Shown here piece after piece: positions 7,715 through 15,721 of a DNA stretch of 35,914 nucleotides. Numbering within the stretch: the stretch's first letter is position 1; every line of letters begins with the position of its first letter. Location: assembly GCA_947258365.1 (NCBI GenBank), contig CAMYIK010000005.1, forward strand, positions 1-35,914, read 5' to 3'. This DNA comes from an uncultured Thermoleophilia bacterium. Its GTDB lineage: Bacteria > Actinomycetota > Thermoleophilia > Miltoncostaeales > Miltoncostaeaceae. Position numbers and translations under genes: made by a program. Below the pieces are notes generated by a model. It made no database searches and was not told the origin of the DNA. It was given only the letters and a program-made list of their open reading frames with translations.

Positions 7715-8485
7715 CTACTTGGTCACCTCGACGATGAGGAACGGGTTAATCGGTGATCGCGCGATGGGCTTCATCCAGGGCGCCCCCATCAGGCGCATCA
7801 GCTGCCGTGCGGGCGGTACCAGCAGGCGACCCCAGAGGTGCTCGCGGGTGCGCCGAAAAACGAAGGCGCGATCGAGGCTCAGGTGCCGCATGCTCGAGTT
7901 GCCGGCCATGTCGACAAACAGCCGCTCGAAGTCTCCGTAGGAGACGCTGAAGTCTTCCTTTGGGCTATGCCACCGCATGCCGAAGCGGTTCGGCGAGTGG
8001 AAGAAATCAGCGGGGAAGAGCCGATTGGGCGTCGACAAAAGCATGACCCCGCCCGGGCGCAACACGCGGGTCAGCTCACGGGCGTACTGCGCGCGCTGGC
8101 GCCAGACATCGGGGTGGACCTCGACGGTGTCGCCGATGGCTCCAACGTGCTCGATGACGCCGTAGCTGGTGATCGCGTCGAAGCTCGCGTCCTCGAAGGG
8201 AAGCTCGCGTCCGTCGCCTTGCGTGAGCCGGTCGGGGCAGCTGCGCTTGGCCCAGTCAGCCTGGCGATAGCCCGGCTCGATGCCGCGGGCATCCCAGCCC
8301 AGTTCCCAAAGCGCCTCCACGTCGGTCCCGACCCCGCAGCCGACCGAAAGCACCCGGCCACGGGCAGAGGGCGGACCGATCGCGCGCGTCAAGGCGGGGG
8401 CCGTGTACTCGATGGTGAACCGACGATTGTCGGCTTGCTCCCAGTCGATGATTTCGGACTGGTCGGCGCTTACGGGTGAGGTCAT
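7715..8485 (-). CDS. SAM-dependent methyltransferase (Methyltransf_11-like)
   Basis: 256 aa from ATG 8483-8485. Motif I is VLSVGCGVGTD (about 45-55), followed by an acidic GIEPGY turn, then FDAITSYGVIEHVG and LRPGGVMLLSTPNR, which together define a class I methyltransferase of the UbiE/type 11 group. The C-terminal third (DFFHSPNRFGMRWHSP and onward) is variable and probably binds substrate. No ribosome-binding site is obvious; a TATTCT lies about 40 bases upstream. The COX15 reading frame begins at the stop of this gene, so the two may be cotranscribed. The substrate is unknown. Confidence 0.83.
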   Translation of the reverse strand: MTSPVSADQSEIIDWEQADNRRFTIEYTAPALTRAIGPPSARGRVLSVGCGVGTDVEALWELGWDARGIEPGYRQADWAKRSCPDRLTQGDGRELPFEDASFDAITSYGVIEHVGAIGDTVEVHPDVWRQRAQYARELTRVLRPGGVMLLSTPNRLFPADFFHSPNRFGMRWHSPKEDFSVSYGDFERLFVDMAGNSSMRHLSLDRAFVFRRTREHLWGRLLVPPARQLMRLMGAPWMKPIARSPINPFLIVEVTK

Positions 8486-8602
8486 TTGAGAGAGCGCAAT
8501 GAGAATGGATTAGCCGAAAACGAGAATAGCCCGAGGCGCTCAAGGAAACGGTGCGGATGGCGATACATGTCATGCAACCCCTTCCATCCAGGACACGGCA
8601 CG

Positions 8603-8692
8603 ATGACGTCTGCTCCCCCTCTGCGTCAGGTAGCGATCGCTTTTCTGATTACCGTCAGCTCGATTCTCGCCGCGTACGCGGTCCTGAGCTGA
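8603..8692 (+). CDS. Possible 29-aa single-helix membrane peptide
   Basis: ATG 8603 opens a 29-codon frame: a short polar head (TSAPPLRQ) and one strongly hydrophobic helix (VAIAFLITVSSILAAYAVL). An AGGA lies about 9 bases upstream of the ATG. It sits just before the CopC-CopD gene in a 235-base intergenic stretch (8486-8721) that otherwise holds no gene. Small single-helix proteins are common around heme-copper oxidase and membrane-complex loci, but nothing links this one to a family. It could be a chance ORF. Confidence 0.35.
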   Translation: MTSAPPLRQVAIAFLITVSSILAAYAVLS

Positions 8693-8721
8693 GTTCACGC
8701 TACTGGTAGCGTCGGCCGGGC

Positions 8722-10053
8722 GTGCGTTCGCTCGGCCTTTCGCTTCTGCTCCTTCTTGCGTTGCCGGCGCTCGCGCTCGGGCATGCTGATCTTTCACAGA
8801 GCGAGCCTGCTCCCGGGGGGCGCGTCAGCGCTTCCCCTGAACAGCTACGCCTTGTCTTCGCCGCTCCCATCGAGGAGGCCGGGCTTGCCGTAAGCGTGCT
8901 GGGGCCAAGTGGGGAAGAGCTCGTGCAGAGCGTCGTGCGCGCGGCTGAGGATCCTACGGCGGCGGCGATTGCGTTGAGTCCCGCGTCCACCGTCGGCGTC
9001 TACCAGGTCAGGTGGCGGACTTTCTCGCAGGACGGCCGGGTGACTCACGGACTCCAGCGCTACTCGGTCGGCAGCAGTGCTCCGAGCGGCGTCGACATGG
9101 ACGTCGGCAACGGCGCCGTAGCCATCGGTGCTCGAGCGCTTGCGATCGCGGGGCCCGTGCTCTTGCTGGGGCTGCTCGTTCTGAGAATCGGCGTGGCCAG
9201 GGCGCCATCCCAAGAGCGCGCCGGAAGGCTCTGGTGGCGTGCTTGGATCCTCGGCACCGGACTGTGGGCGATCGGGCTCGCATTCATCACCATCGAGACC
9301 GTTGGAGCATTCGACGCCGATCCGTTTGGTGGCTTCTCGACGGCGTCTGACCCGACCCTTTCGGAGTTGCTCACCGAAACGCGTTGGGGCGTAGCGCTGC
9401 TCGTTCAGGTGACGACGCTTGCGGTCGCGTGGCTCACCGAGCGCTTGGCGCGGCCCATCCCGGCGGGGGAGTGGGCTGACCGAGCGTGGTTGTGGGTGCT
9501 CGCTGCGCCGCCCACAATTGCCCTGTTGTCGATCAGCTGGGCAAGTCACGCGTCGAGTGGCAATGACGCAGCTGTGAGCATCGGAGTCGACGCGATCCAC
9601 AATGTCGCCACCGGGGTCTGGCTCGGTGGACTCGCCGGCCTGCTGGCGCTCGTGCTGTTGCCCGCGAGGCGTCTCGCCGAGCCGACTCGGATCGCGACGG
9701 TCGCGCCGGTGATCGTGCGCTTCTCTGCGGTGGCGGTAGCGGCGGTGACGGTTCTGGTGGTTACCGGCCTCTACCGAGCGCTGGTTGAACTCGACACCGT
9801 CCAGGATCTTTTTGACACCGGGTACGGGCAGGCGCTCGCTGTCAAGCTGGGGGTGTTCGCGCTGCTGCTCGGCGTAGGCGCCTACAACCGTTTCGTCGCA
9901 CACCCACGGCTGGAGCGAGCGGAGATGGGGCTGGCGGACTCAGACAAGGGGGCGGCGGCAATCTTGGTTCACACCGTGCGGGCGGAGCTTGCTCTGTCGG
10001 CTGTGCTGCTGGTCGTCGTCGGCGTGCTCGTCTCGCTCCCTCCGCCCGGGTAG
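8722..10053 (+). CDS. CopC-CopD fusion, copper-binding/transport membrane protein
   Basis: 443 aa. A signal peptide (to ALALG) exposes H21 as the first mature residue, as in CopC, where the amino-terminal His is a Cu(II) ligand; H109 in the DGRVTHG motif is the second typical ligand. Residues about 21-120 form the CopC beta-barrel. From about 135 on are eight or so membrane helices of the CopD domain, including DAIHNVATGVWLGGLAGL, the conserved CopD motif with a His. Such fusions (YcnJ-like) are thought to import or deliver copper, for example to oxidases, consistent with nearby heme A synthase. Start is GTG 8722; TAGCGT lies 9 bases upstream. No CopC methionine-rich Cu(I) site is evident. 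Confidence 0.88.
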   Translation: MRSLGLSLLLLLALPALALGHADLSQSEPAPGGRVSASPEQLRLVFAAPIEEAGLAVSVLGPSGEELVQSVVRAAEDPTAAAIALSPASTVGVYQVRWRTFSQDGRVTHGLQRYSVGSSAPSGVDMDVGNGAVAIGARALAIAGPVLLLGLLVLRIGVARAPSQERAGRLWWRAWILGTGLWAIGLAFITIETVGAFDADPFGGFSTASDPTLSELLTETRWGVALLVQVTTLAVAWLTERLARPIPAGEWADRAWLWVLAAPPTIALLSISWASHASSGNDAAVSIGVDAIHNVATGVWLGGLAGLLALVLLPARRLAEPTRIATVAPVIVRFSAVAVAAVTVLVVTGLYRALVELDTVQDLFDTGYGQALAVKLGVFALLLGVGAYNRFVAHPRLERAEMGLADSDKGAAAILVHTVRAELALSAVLLVVVGVLVSLPPPG

Positions 10054-10063
10054 GACTCTCCGC

Positions 10064-10069
10064 TAGAGT
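10064..10069 (+). promoter_or_regulatory. TAGAGT -10 element for gatCAB
   Basis: TAGAGT ends 8 bases before the GTG of gatC, the same spacing as at ilvN and the TraR gene, so the gatCAB message is predicted to be leaderless. Confidence 0.5.
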
Positions 10070-10077
10070 CTCGCGCC

Positions 10078-10359
10078 GTGATCGACCGTGACACCGTGCG
10101 GCATGTCGCCCGCCTCTCCCGCCTTCGCCTCTCCGATGAGGAGCAGGAGACCATGCGCGAGGAGCTCTCCGGAATTCTCGAGCACATCGAGCACATCCAG
10201 TCGCTCGATCTCGACGACGTTCCCATTACGACGCACGTCGTAGAGGTAGAGAACGTCCTTGGCGAGGACGTACCTCACGAGGAGCTCTCCGTCGAAGAGG
10301 CCCTCCGTGAGGCACCCGAGGTCGCTGGAGGCGGCTTCAGCGTGCCGAGGATGGGCTGA
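10078..10359 (+). CDS. gatC: Asp/Glu-tRNA amidotransferase subunit C
   Basis: 93 aa, normal GatC length. It opens with [21 protein letters not shown], the signature GatC helix, and ends with the extended arm [13 protein letters not shown] that wraps around GatA. GatC stabilises the GatA-GatB complex that converts misacylated Glu-tRNA(Gln) and/or Asp-tRNA(Asn) to the cognate amide. GTG 10078 is the start; the gene leads the operon, and gatA begins 8 bases after its stop. Confidence 0.95.
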   Translation: MIDRDTVRHVARLSRLRLSDEEQETMREELSGILEHIEHIQSLDLDDVPITTHVVEVENVLGEDVPHEELSVEEALREAPEVAGGGFSVPRMG

Positions 10360-10367
10360 GCAGCCGA

Positions 10368-11798
10368 GTGGAGTCGCGAACCGCAGAAGAGTCGATTGCC
10401 GCGATCCTCGCCGGCGAGACCAGCTCCGCCGAGCTCGTCGAGGATGCGATCCGACGCTCGGAAGACGACCCGTGGGGCGCCTTCCTTGCCCGTGATGGCG
10501 AGCGTGCCCGCGCTCGGGCGAAGGAGATTGACGCGGCGGCGGAGCGCCCGCCGCTCGCCGGAGTTCCGATCGCGATCAAGGACGTGCTGTCCACGCGTGA
10601 TCTCGAGACGACCGCCGGCTCTCAGATCCTCAAGGGGTTTCGCCCGGTCTACACGGCGACCTGCGTCGAGCGGCTCGAGCAAGCCGGCGCGGTGGTTGTC
10701 GGCAAGACCAACATGGACGAGTTCGCCATGGGGTCGAGTACGGAGAACTCCAGTTATCAGCTGACCAAGAATCCTTGGGACCTCGGGACCGTGCCTGGCG
10801 GCAGCAGCGGCGGATCCGCGGCCACCGTGGCGGCGCGCCAGGTTCCCTGGTCGCTCGGAAGTGACACCGGTGGTTCCATCCGCCAGCCGGCCGCTCTATG
10901 CGGTGTGGTGGGCATGAAGCCGACCTATGGCGCCGTTTCCCGGTACGGCCTGATCGCGTTCGCCTCGTCGCTGGATCAGGTGGGGCCATTCGCTCGCACC
11001 GTCCGCGACTCGGCGTTGCTCCTGTCGCACATCGTCGGACAGGACCCCCGCGATTCGACATCGCTGGACTGGTGGAAGCCGATCGAGATGCCGACGGCCG
11101 AGCGTCTTGACGGCGTGAAGATAGGCGTCATCCAGGAGATGCTGGACAACGGAATCGAGCCCGGTGTCAAGGCTGCCACCGAGGCGGCGATCGCGACGGC
11201 TGAAGGCCTCGGCGCCGAGATCACCGAGGTGAGCCTGCCGTCGAGCCGTCACGGAATCGCGGCCTACTACCTCATCGCCCCGGCGGAGGCGTCCACCAAC
11301 CTGTCGCGCTTCGATGGCATGCGCTACGGCGCGCGCGCCGAGGCCGAGGATCTGCTCGAGCACTTCGAGCGCACGCGCGGTGAGGGCTTCGGACCCGAGG
11401 TCAAGCGCCGCATCATGCTCGGCACCTTCGCGCTCGCATCGGGCTACTACGACGCCTACTACGCGCGTGCGCAGAAGGTCCGCACGCTCATCGTGCGTGA
11501 CTTCGTGGCGGCTTTCGAGAACGTCGATCTGCTCCTGTCGCCGACATCGCCGACGACCGCCTTCAAGATTGGTGAGCGCGTCGATGATCCCTACGCGATG
11601 TACACCTCGGACGTCTGCACGATTCCGATGAGCCTCGCCGGATTGCCGGCGATCTCGATTCCGTGTGGCCTCGCCGATGGCCTTCCGGTCGGTCTGCAGC
11701 TGAGTGGCCCGGCCTTTTCCGAGAACGATCTGTTTTCGGCCGCGCACGCCTTGGAGCAGGCGATCGCCTTCGACGCTACGCCTGCGGGAGTGGCATGA
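10368..11798 (+). CDS. gatA: Asp/Glu-tRNA amidotransferase subunit A
   Basis: 476 aa from GTG 10368. The amidase Ser-cisSer-Lys triad is intact: K71 (AIKDVLS), S146 ([10 protein letters not shown]) and S170 ([11 protein letters not shown]), with the 75- and 24-residue spacing seen in other GatA proteins. It hydrolyses glutamine and channels ammonia to GatB. The stop overlaps the gatB start as ATGA. An organism with GatCAB normally lacks GlnRS and/or AsnRS, which cannot be checked here. Confidence 0.96.
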   Translation: MESRTAEESIAAILAGETSSAELVEDAIRRSEDDPWGAFLARDGERARARAKEIDAAAERPPLAGVPIAIKDVLSTRDLETTAGSQILKGFRPVYTATCVERLEQAGAVVVGKTNMDEFAMGSSTENSSYQLTKNPWDLGTVPGGSSGGSAATVAARQVPWSLGSDTGGSIRQPAALCGVVGMKPTYGAVSRYGLIAFASSLDQVGPFARTVRDSALLLSHIVGQDPRDSTSLDWWKPIEMPTAERLDGVKIGVIQEMLDNGIEPGVKAATEAAIATAEGLGAEITEVSLPSSRHGIAAYYLIAPAEASTNLSRFDGMRYGARAEAEDLLEHFERTRGEGFGPEVKRRIMLGTFALASGYYDAYYARAQKVRTLIVRDFVAAFENVDLLLSPTSPTTAFKIGERVDDPYAMYTSDVCTIPMSLAGLPAISIPCGLADGLPVGLQLSGPAFSENDLFSAAHALEQAIAFDATPAGVA

Positions 11799-13249
11799 GC
11801 ACGGCAGTCGCCTTGGAGCCGGTGATCGGGATCGAGATCCACGTGCAGCTCGCCACGCGGACCAAGATGTTCTGCCGCTGCTCGCTGAGCTTCGGGGACC
11901 CACCCAACACTCATACCTGTCCGGTGTGTCTGGCACACCCGGGCGTGCTGCCGGTGGTGAACGCGGAAGCCATCCGGCTGGGGATTGTCGCGGCGCTCGC
12001 GCTTGGATGCGAAATCGCGCCGCGGTCGGTCTTTCACCGTAAGAACTACTTCTATCCGGACCTGCCCAAGGCGTACCAAATCACCCAATTCGACGAGCCT
12101 CTGGGCGTTGGAGGGCATTTCTCGGTACTCCAGCCCGACGGCGAGTTGGACGTCGGCATCACCCGCGTGCACCTCGAGGAAGACGCGGCCAAGCTCCTTC
12201 ATCTCAGCAGCGGCGGGCGCCGCGCCGGCGCGGAGCAGAGCGTCGTGGACTTCAACCGCGGCGGGACACCGCTCGCGGAGATCGTCACCGAGCCGGATCT
12301 CCGGTCGGCCTCTGACGCGGCGGAGTTCCTCCGCCAGTTGCAGCAGACGATGCGCCAGCTCGGCGTCAGCGACTGCAACATGGAAGAAGGGTCTATGCGC
12401 GCCGACGCCAACGTGAGCGTGCGGCCGGTCGGTTCGACCGAACTCGGTACCAAGACCGAGCTGAAGAACATGAACTCCTTCCGTTTCCTGGAGCGTGGCG
12501 TCGAAGCCGAGATCGCTCGTCAGGTCGCGCTGGTCGAAGCCGGCGAGCGTATCGCGCAGGAGACTCTTCACTTCGACCCTTCGACAGGGGAGCTCCACTC
12601 CTTGCGCAGCAAGGAGGAGGCACACGACTACCGCTACCTCCCTGAGCCCGATCTCGTCCCGGTCGTGCCCGCCCGGGAGTGGGTGGAGGAGATTCGCTCC
12701 ACACTCGGCGAGCTGCCGGTCGACCGTCGCCGTCGCTGGATGGCCGACTTCGGCATCAGCTTCGAGGACGCCGAGGTGCTCTCAGAGACGGTCGAGCTCG
12801 GCGCGTACTTCGAGGACGTCGCGAGCCGCGTGGATCCCAAGAGCGCCGCCAACTGGATTCGCGGCGAGCTGCGCTCTCAGCTCAAGGATTCGGGAACCCC
12901 GCCGTGGGAATCCAGAGCCACCCCAGAGCGTCTGGCGGAGTTGATCCAGCTCGTCGGTGATGGGCAGATCGGCAGCTCAGCCGGCCAGGAAGTCTTGGCC
13001 GAGGTGGTTGCCTCGGGACGCCCACCCGCACAGATCGTGGATGAGAAGGGCCTGCGCCAGATTCAGGACTCCGATGCCTTGGGCGCCATCGTCTATGAGT
13101 TGCTGGCGGCGAACCCCAAGGAAGCCGAGCAGCTGAAGGCCGGAAAACACAAGCTCATTGGCTTCTTCGTCGGGCAGGTCATGAAGGAGACCAAGGGCAG
13201 CGCGGACCCCAAGAAGGTCCAAGAGCTCATTCGCGAGCGCACCAGCTAG
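11795..13249 (+). CDS. gatB: Asp/Glu-tRNA amidotransferase subunit B
   Basis: 484 aa. The start ATG 11795 overlaps the gatA stop and opens [20 protein letters not shown], the GatB hallmark. [20 protein letters not shown] supplies Cys residues of the structural zinc site, [14 protein letters not shown] and [12 protein letters not shown] are core kinase-like domain motifs, and the last 150 residues form the YqeY-like tail domain ([19 protein letters not shown]) that contacts tRNA. GatB activates the tRNA-linked carboxylate with ATP and transfers ammonia from GatA. Complete and unremarkable. Confidence 0.96.
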   Translation: MSTAVALEPVIGIEIHVQLATRTKMFCRCSLSFGDPPNTHTCPVCLAHPGVLPVVNAEAIRLGIVAALALGCEIAPRSVFHRKNYFYPDLPKAYQITQFDEPLGVGGHFSVLQPDGELDVGITRVHLEEDAAKLLHLSSGGRRAGAEQSVVDFNRGGTPLAEIVTEPDLRSASDAAEFLRQLQQTMRQLGVSDCNMEEGSMRADANVSVRPVGSTELGTKTELKNMNSFRFLERGVEAEIARQVALVEAGERIAQETLHFDPSTGELHSLRSKEEAHDYRYLPEPDLVPVVPAREWVEEIRSTLGELPVDRRRRWMADFGISFEDAEVLSETVELGAYFEDVASRVDPKSAANWIRGELRSQLKDSGTPPWESRATPERLAELIQLVGDGQIGSSAGQEVLAEVVASGRPPAQIVDEKGLRQIQDSDALGAIVYELLAANPKEAEQLKAGKHKLIGFFVGQVMKETKGSADPKKVQELIRERTS

Positions 13250-13266
13250 CCGCACTCGCCTTCACC

Positions 13267-13307
13267 GCGGTGTAACCGCACGCTGATAACCGGCGGGCAG
13301 GACCGCC
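13267..13307 (+). terminator. Two short hairpins after gatB
   Basis: GCGGT-gta-ACCGC at 13267-13279 and GGCGG-(6)-CCGCC at 13292-13307 can form 5-bp stems within the 96-base gap between gatB and the next gene. Neither is followed by a T-run, so they are at most weak terminators. Confidence 0.25.
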
Positions 13308-13345
13308 TTACGGTCGTGGGACTTCTCGAAACACGGAGGACTTCC

Positions 13346-13513
13346 ATGCCCGCCGAATACCACTGTGATTCATGCAACGAGACCTTTGCCGAGTCGACGG
13401 TCGAAGGCGTGATCAAACGCGCGGCCGCTCACAACCACCAGCACCACGATGGACCTGAGGCCATTACGCCCGAGATAGAGGCTGCCCTGCGCGCCAACGT
13501 CAAGGAGAGTTAG
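13346..13513 (+). CDS. DUF1059-like small metal-binding protein
   Basis: 55 aa starting at ATG 13346, with GGAGG upstream at good spacing. It contains YHCDSC near the N-terminus and a histidine cluster AAAHNHQHHDG, followed by ITPEIEAALRANV. The order C-x2-C, then a helix ending in H-x-H-x-H-H, then a short helix, is similar to the DUF1059 family of small proteins and suggests zinc binding. The biological role is unknown. A strong inverted repeat lies between it and the next gene. Confidence 0.7.
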   Translation: MPAEYHCDSCNETFAESTVEGVIKRAAAHNHQHHDGPEAITPEIEAALRANVKES

Positions 13514-13558
13514 ACGGCCCGCATTTTCGTGCGTGCCTCGCGCAGTGAGTGGCGCTTT

Positions 13559-13593
13559 GCCACCCGGGGGTAGATCATCGACCCCCGGGTGGC
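13559..13593 (+). terminator. 13-bp perfect inverted repeat (hairpin) before the nitroreductase gene
   Basis: GCCACCCGGGGGT at 13559-13571 is followed by a 9-base loop and its exact reverse complement at 13581-13593. The stem is very stable but lacks a T-tract. It ends 3 bases before AGGAGG (13597-13602) of the next gene, so it may be a terminator of the DUF1059-like gene, an operator or a 5'-UTR structure controlling translation. Confidence 0.55.
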
Positions 13594-13608
13594 GATAGGA
13601 GGCATCGC

Positions 13609-14097
13609 GTGACGGTGATCGTAGGAATCGCGGTAGTAATCGGCGCGCTGCTGCTCGTGGTGGTGCTCCTTGGAGCAGTCTTCCTCATTGGCATGCGGAC
13701 CAAATCACCACGGGTCCTCGACGCGGTTCGGGGTATGAATCGCCGCTTCTTCAACCCGAAACAGATGAAATCCGCAGGGACACCCGGTGCTTATGCCTCG
13801 GTGATCCAGCATCGGGGCCGCTCCACCGGGCAGATATATGACACGCCGATCGGTGCGGTCGAGACGGACGATGGCTTCGTGATCGTCTTGCCGTACGGCA
13901 CCCGGTCCAACTGGGTGAAGAACGTGCTGGCGAGCGGGTCTGCAACGTTGGTGCATGAGGGGCAGACGAGTGAGGTCGATCGCCCGGAGCTGGTCCCGGC
14001 CGCATCGGTGGACGCCTACTTCTCCGCCGGTGAACAGCGTGTCCAGCGCCTCTTTGGCGTGAGGGATGCGCTTCGGTTGCGTCGGTCGGGCGACTAA
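13609..14097 (+). CDS. Nitroreductase/F420-dependent Ddn-family protein with membrane anchor
   Basis: 162 aa from GTG 13609, preceded by AGGAGG with 6-base spacing. Residues about 2-27 form one membrane helix. The remainder shows the DUF385/Ddn split-beta-barrel pattern: ASVIQHRGRSTGQIYDTPIGAV, FVIVLPYGTRSNWVKNVLASGSATL and VDRPELVP, with the GR-S/T-G and P-YG-x2-x-W-x-KNV elements that bind the deazaflavin F420 in characterised members. Family members reduce quinones or nitro compounds with F420H2; F420 use here is inferred. Membrane anchoring would suit a quinone substrate. The stop overlaps the convergent epimerase-like gene by two bases. Confidence 0.82.
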   Translation: MTVIVGIAVVIGALLLVVVLLGAVFLIGMRTKSPRVLDAVRGMNRRFFNPKQMKSAGTPGAYASVIQHRGRSTGQIYDTPIGAVETDDGFVIVLPYGTRSNWVKNVLASGSATLVHEGQTSEVDRPELVPAASVDAYFSAGEQRVQRLFGVRDALRLRRSGD

Positions 14098-15662
14098 CGG
14101 CTCCAGCGCGCCGCGTAGGCGCGGAAACGCTTCTTCTGGGCCGGAGTGAGATGAGAGACTCGCGCCAGCTGCTGAAGGAGCTGCACGTGGTACGCCCGGT
14201 ATTGCTCACTGGCCGGTCCCGAGCCGAGCGCGTAGCGGGTCTTGCCGGGGCCGAGGTCGTATCGCGGGAGCCAATAGGTGAGGGAGATGCCTCCTCGCCT
14301 GACCAATCCGCGAGCGCGTTGTGCGAGGGGACGCCATGAGGGGTCGTGCTTGGCACGCTTGCCGGCCTGGCGCGAGAAGCGATCGAGGCTCACCAATGAC
14401 TGCATGAAGCCGTTCAGCACGCGCCGCTGCGAACGGTAGGTGTATTCGAGATACCACGCTCCCGGACCGCGATCGGTCCAGAGCGCCCCACCGTCGCGAT
14501 GACTGACGGCGAAGGTGGCCAAGTACTCACGTGCAGCCTTTCGCGCGAGTGCGTCCTCGTACGTGTCTCCGGGTGGAATCGCGGGTATGAGCAACGCAAG
14601 CAGCACCGCGGTGCCCATACCGTCGCGCCACGGTGGACTGCGGCGATCGTCGGGCGTTGTGAAGTGGTTCTCGTTGACCCGGTAGGTGTGTCGACCGGCT
14701 CGGTCACTTCGGGAGAGGGCGAGCACCTCGCTTACCCCGGCGCGATAGTCCTCAACCCGCCTGCGGCGGAGGCGCTCGTTGAGTTCGGTTCCCGCGTGAA
14801 CCCAATTCGGGTAGAGGCCCTGCTTCTCGTAGTTGGTCCAGACGAGTGCGGATCCCCCGGGGCGAACTCGGGCGCGATCCGCCAGCGGTCGTCGGCTGAG
14901 CGCCCATTTGGCGTTCACCTGATGGATGACCGCCCTGGGGGAACGGCGGTCGCAGTGATGCGCGAACGAGAAGGGCTCGGTGTGGCGGTCCAGGTGCGCT
15001 ATCCGTCGACGCTGCGGCGTAGCCAGGGTGATCCATGGAGTCGCGTTGCCCGCCGCGTCTCGCACCTGCACTCCGAGGGCGCTGTTGACGCTCGCGCTTG
15101 GTCGGAAGCTCCTGAGTGGGCGCCACGGACCAGGGCGGCCGTTGGAGCCGAGCGCTCTGGCGTCAGCGACAGGGGAGAGGTCGGAAACGCCAGTGAGGCG
15201 GAGGCGTCCTCCCGTGGGGAGTCCGCCGGCCACCGGCGCATCGCCGGCACGGCAGTAACGCACCTTGCCGCGAAAGACCAGGCGAGCCCGATCGGTGGTC
15301 GGATGCGTCCGGTCGAGGATGATCTCGGCACGCAGGAGTGCGTCGATTGGCTTGCCGGCCTCATCGAGGAACCGGACCCATGCGTAGCGACGGCCATCGC
15401 TGCCGGGGCTGAGGCGCCAGGGGATCGTGCCCTTCGCGGGTGCGTGGACGTAGCGCTCGAACCTCGGGGACGCCGAGACCACGGCACGAACAGCGGACGG
15501 CGGCCCGTCGAGCTTCAGGGTGATCTCGGGCGATCGAGTAGCCGGTGCCTCGGCGAATGAAAGCTGGGCGCCGGCCGCCGGCGACGCGACGATCGCCGTG
15601 AGCGCCAGTCCGAGGATGAGTCGCGTTCGGATACCTAATTCATTGCGGACGCCGCGGACCAC
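14094..15662 (-). CDS. Secreted D-glucuronyl C5-epimerase-like protein 1
   Basis: 522 aa from GTG 15660-15662. An N-terminal signal peptide (LILGLALTAIVASPAAGA) is followed by a beta-rich region (about 35-230) and an alpha-helical C-terminal domain. Motifs in that domain resemble the glucuronyl C5-epimerase C-terminal domain (PF06662): GAWYLEYTYRSQRRVLNGFMQSL and, near the end, YDLGPGKTRY then YRAYHVQLLQQLARV. The same motifs occur in the protein at 19819-21351, so the two are paralogs. Known C5-epimerases flip glucuronate to iduronate in heparan-type chains; whether this protein is catalytic and on which extracellular polymer is unknown. It lies alone on its strand between the nitroreductase-like gene and the two-component system. 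Confidence 0.75.
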   Translation of the reverse strand: MVRGVRNELGIRTRLILGLALTAIVASPAAGAQLSFAEAPATRSPEITLKLDGPPSAVRAVVSASPRFERYVHAPAKGTIPWRLSPGSDGRRYAWVRFLDEAGKPIDALLRAEIILDRTHPTTDRARLVFRGKVRYCRAGDAPVAGGLPTGGRLRLTGVSDLSPVADARALGSNGRPGPWRPLRSFRPSASVNSALGVQVRDAAGNATPWITLATPQRRRIAHLDRHTEPFSFAHHCDRRSPRAVIHQVNAKWALSRRPLADRARVRPGGSALVWTNYEKQGLYPNWVHAGTELNERLRRRRVEDYRAGVSEVLALSRSDRAGRHTYRVNENHFTTPDDRRSPPWRDGMGTAVLLALLIPAIPPGDTYEDALARKAAREYLATFAVSHRDGGALWTDRGPGAWYLEYTYRSQRRVLNGFMQSLVSLDRFSRQAGKRAKHDPSWRPLAQRARGLVRRGGISLTYWLPRYDLGPGKTRYALGSGPASEQYRAYHVQLLQQLARVSHLTPAQKKRFRAYAARWSR

Positions 15663-15721
15663 ACGGTTCTATCGGCGCCTGAGCGTGATCGCCACAGCCC
15701 CTCGGCGAGTGATTCGTGGCT

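Noticed and set aside
8845-9903. 352-aa minus-strand ORF opposite CopCD
   Set aside because: Antisense to a well-recognised CopC-CopD protein and with no domain of its own.
10896-11936. 346-aa minus-strand ORF, and similar long ORFs at 11591-12625, 14499-15560, 22476-23693, 23128-24546, 28701-30209 and 33984-35159
   Set aside because: All lie opposite clearly identified genes and show the low-complexity His/Arg/Gly composition expected from third-base GC bias.
13259-13345. tRNA or small RNA between gatB and the DUF1059-like gene
   Set aside because: Only two 5-bp hairpins are seen; there is no cloverleaf, CCA or T-arm pattern here or in any other gap.
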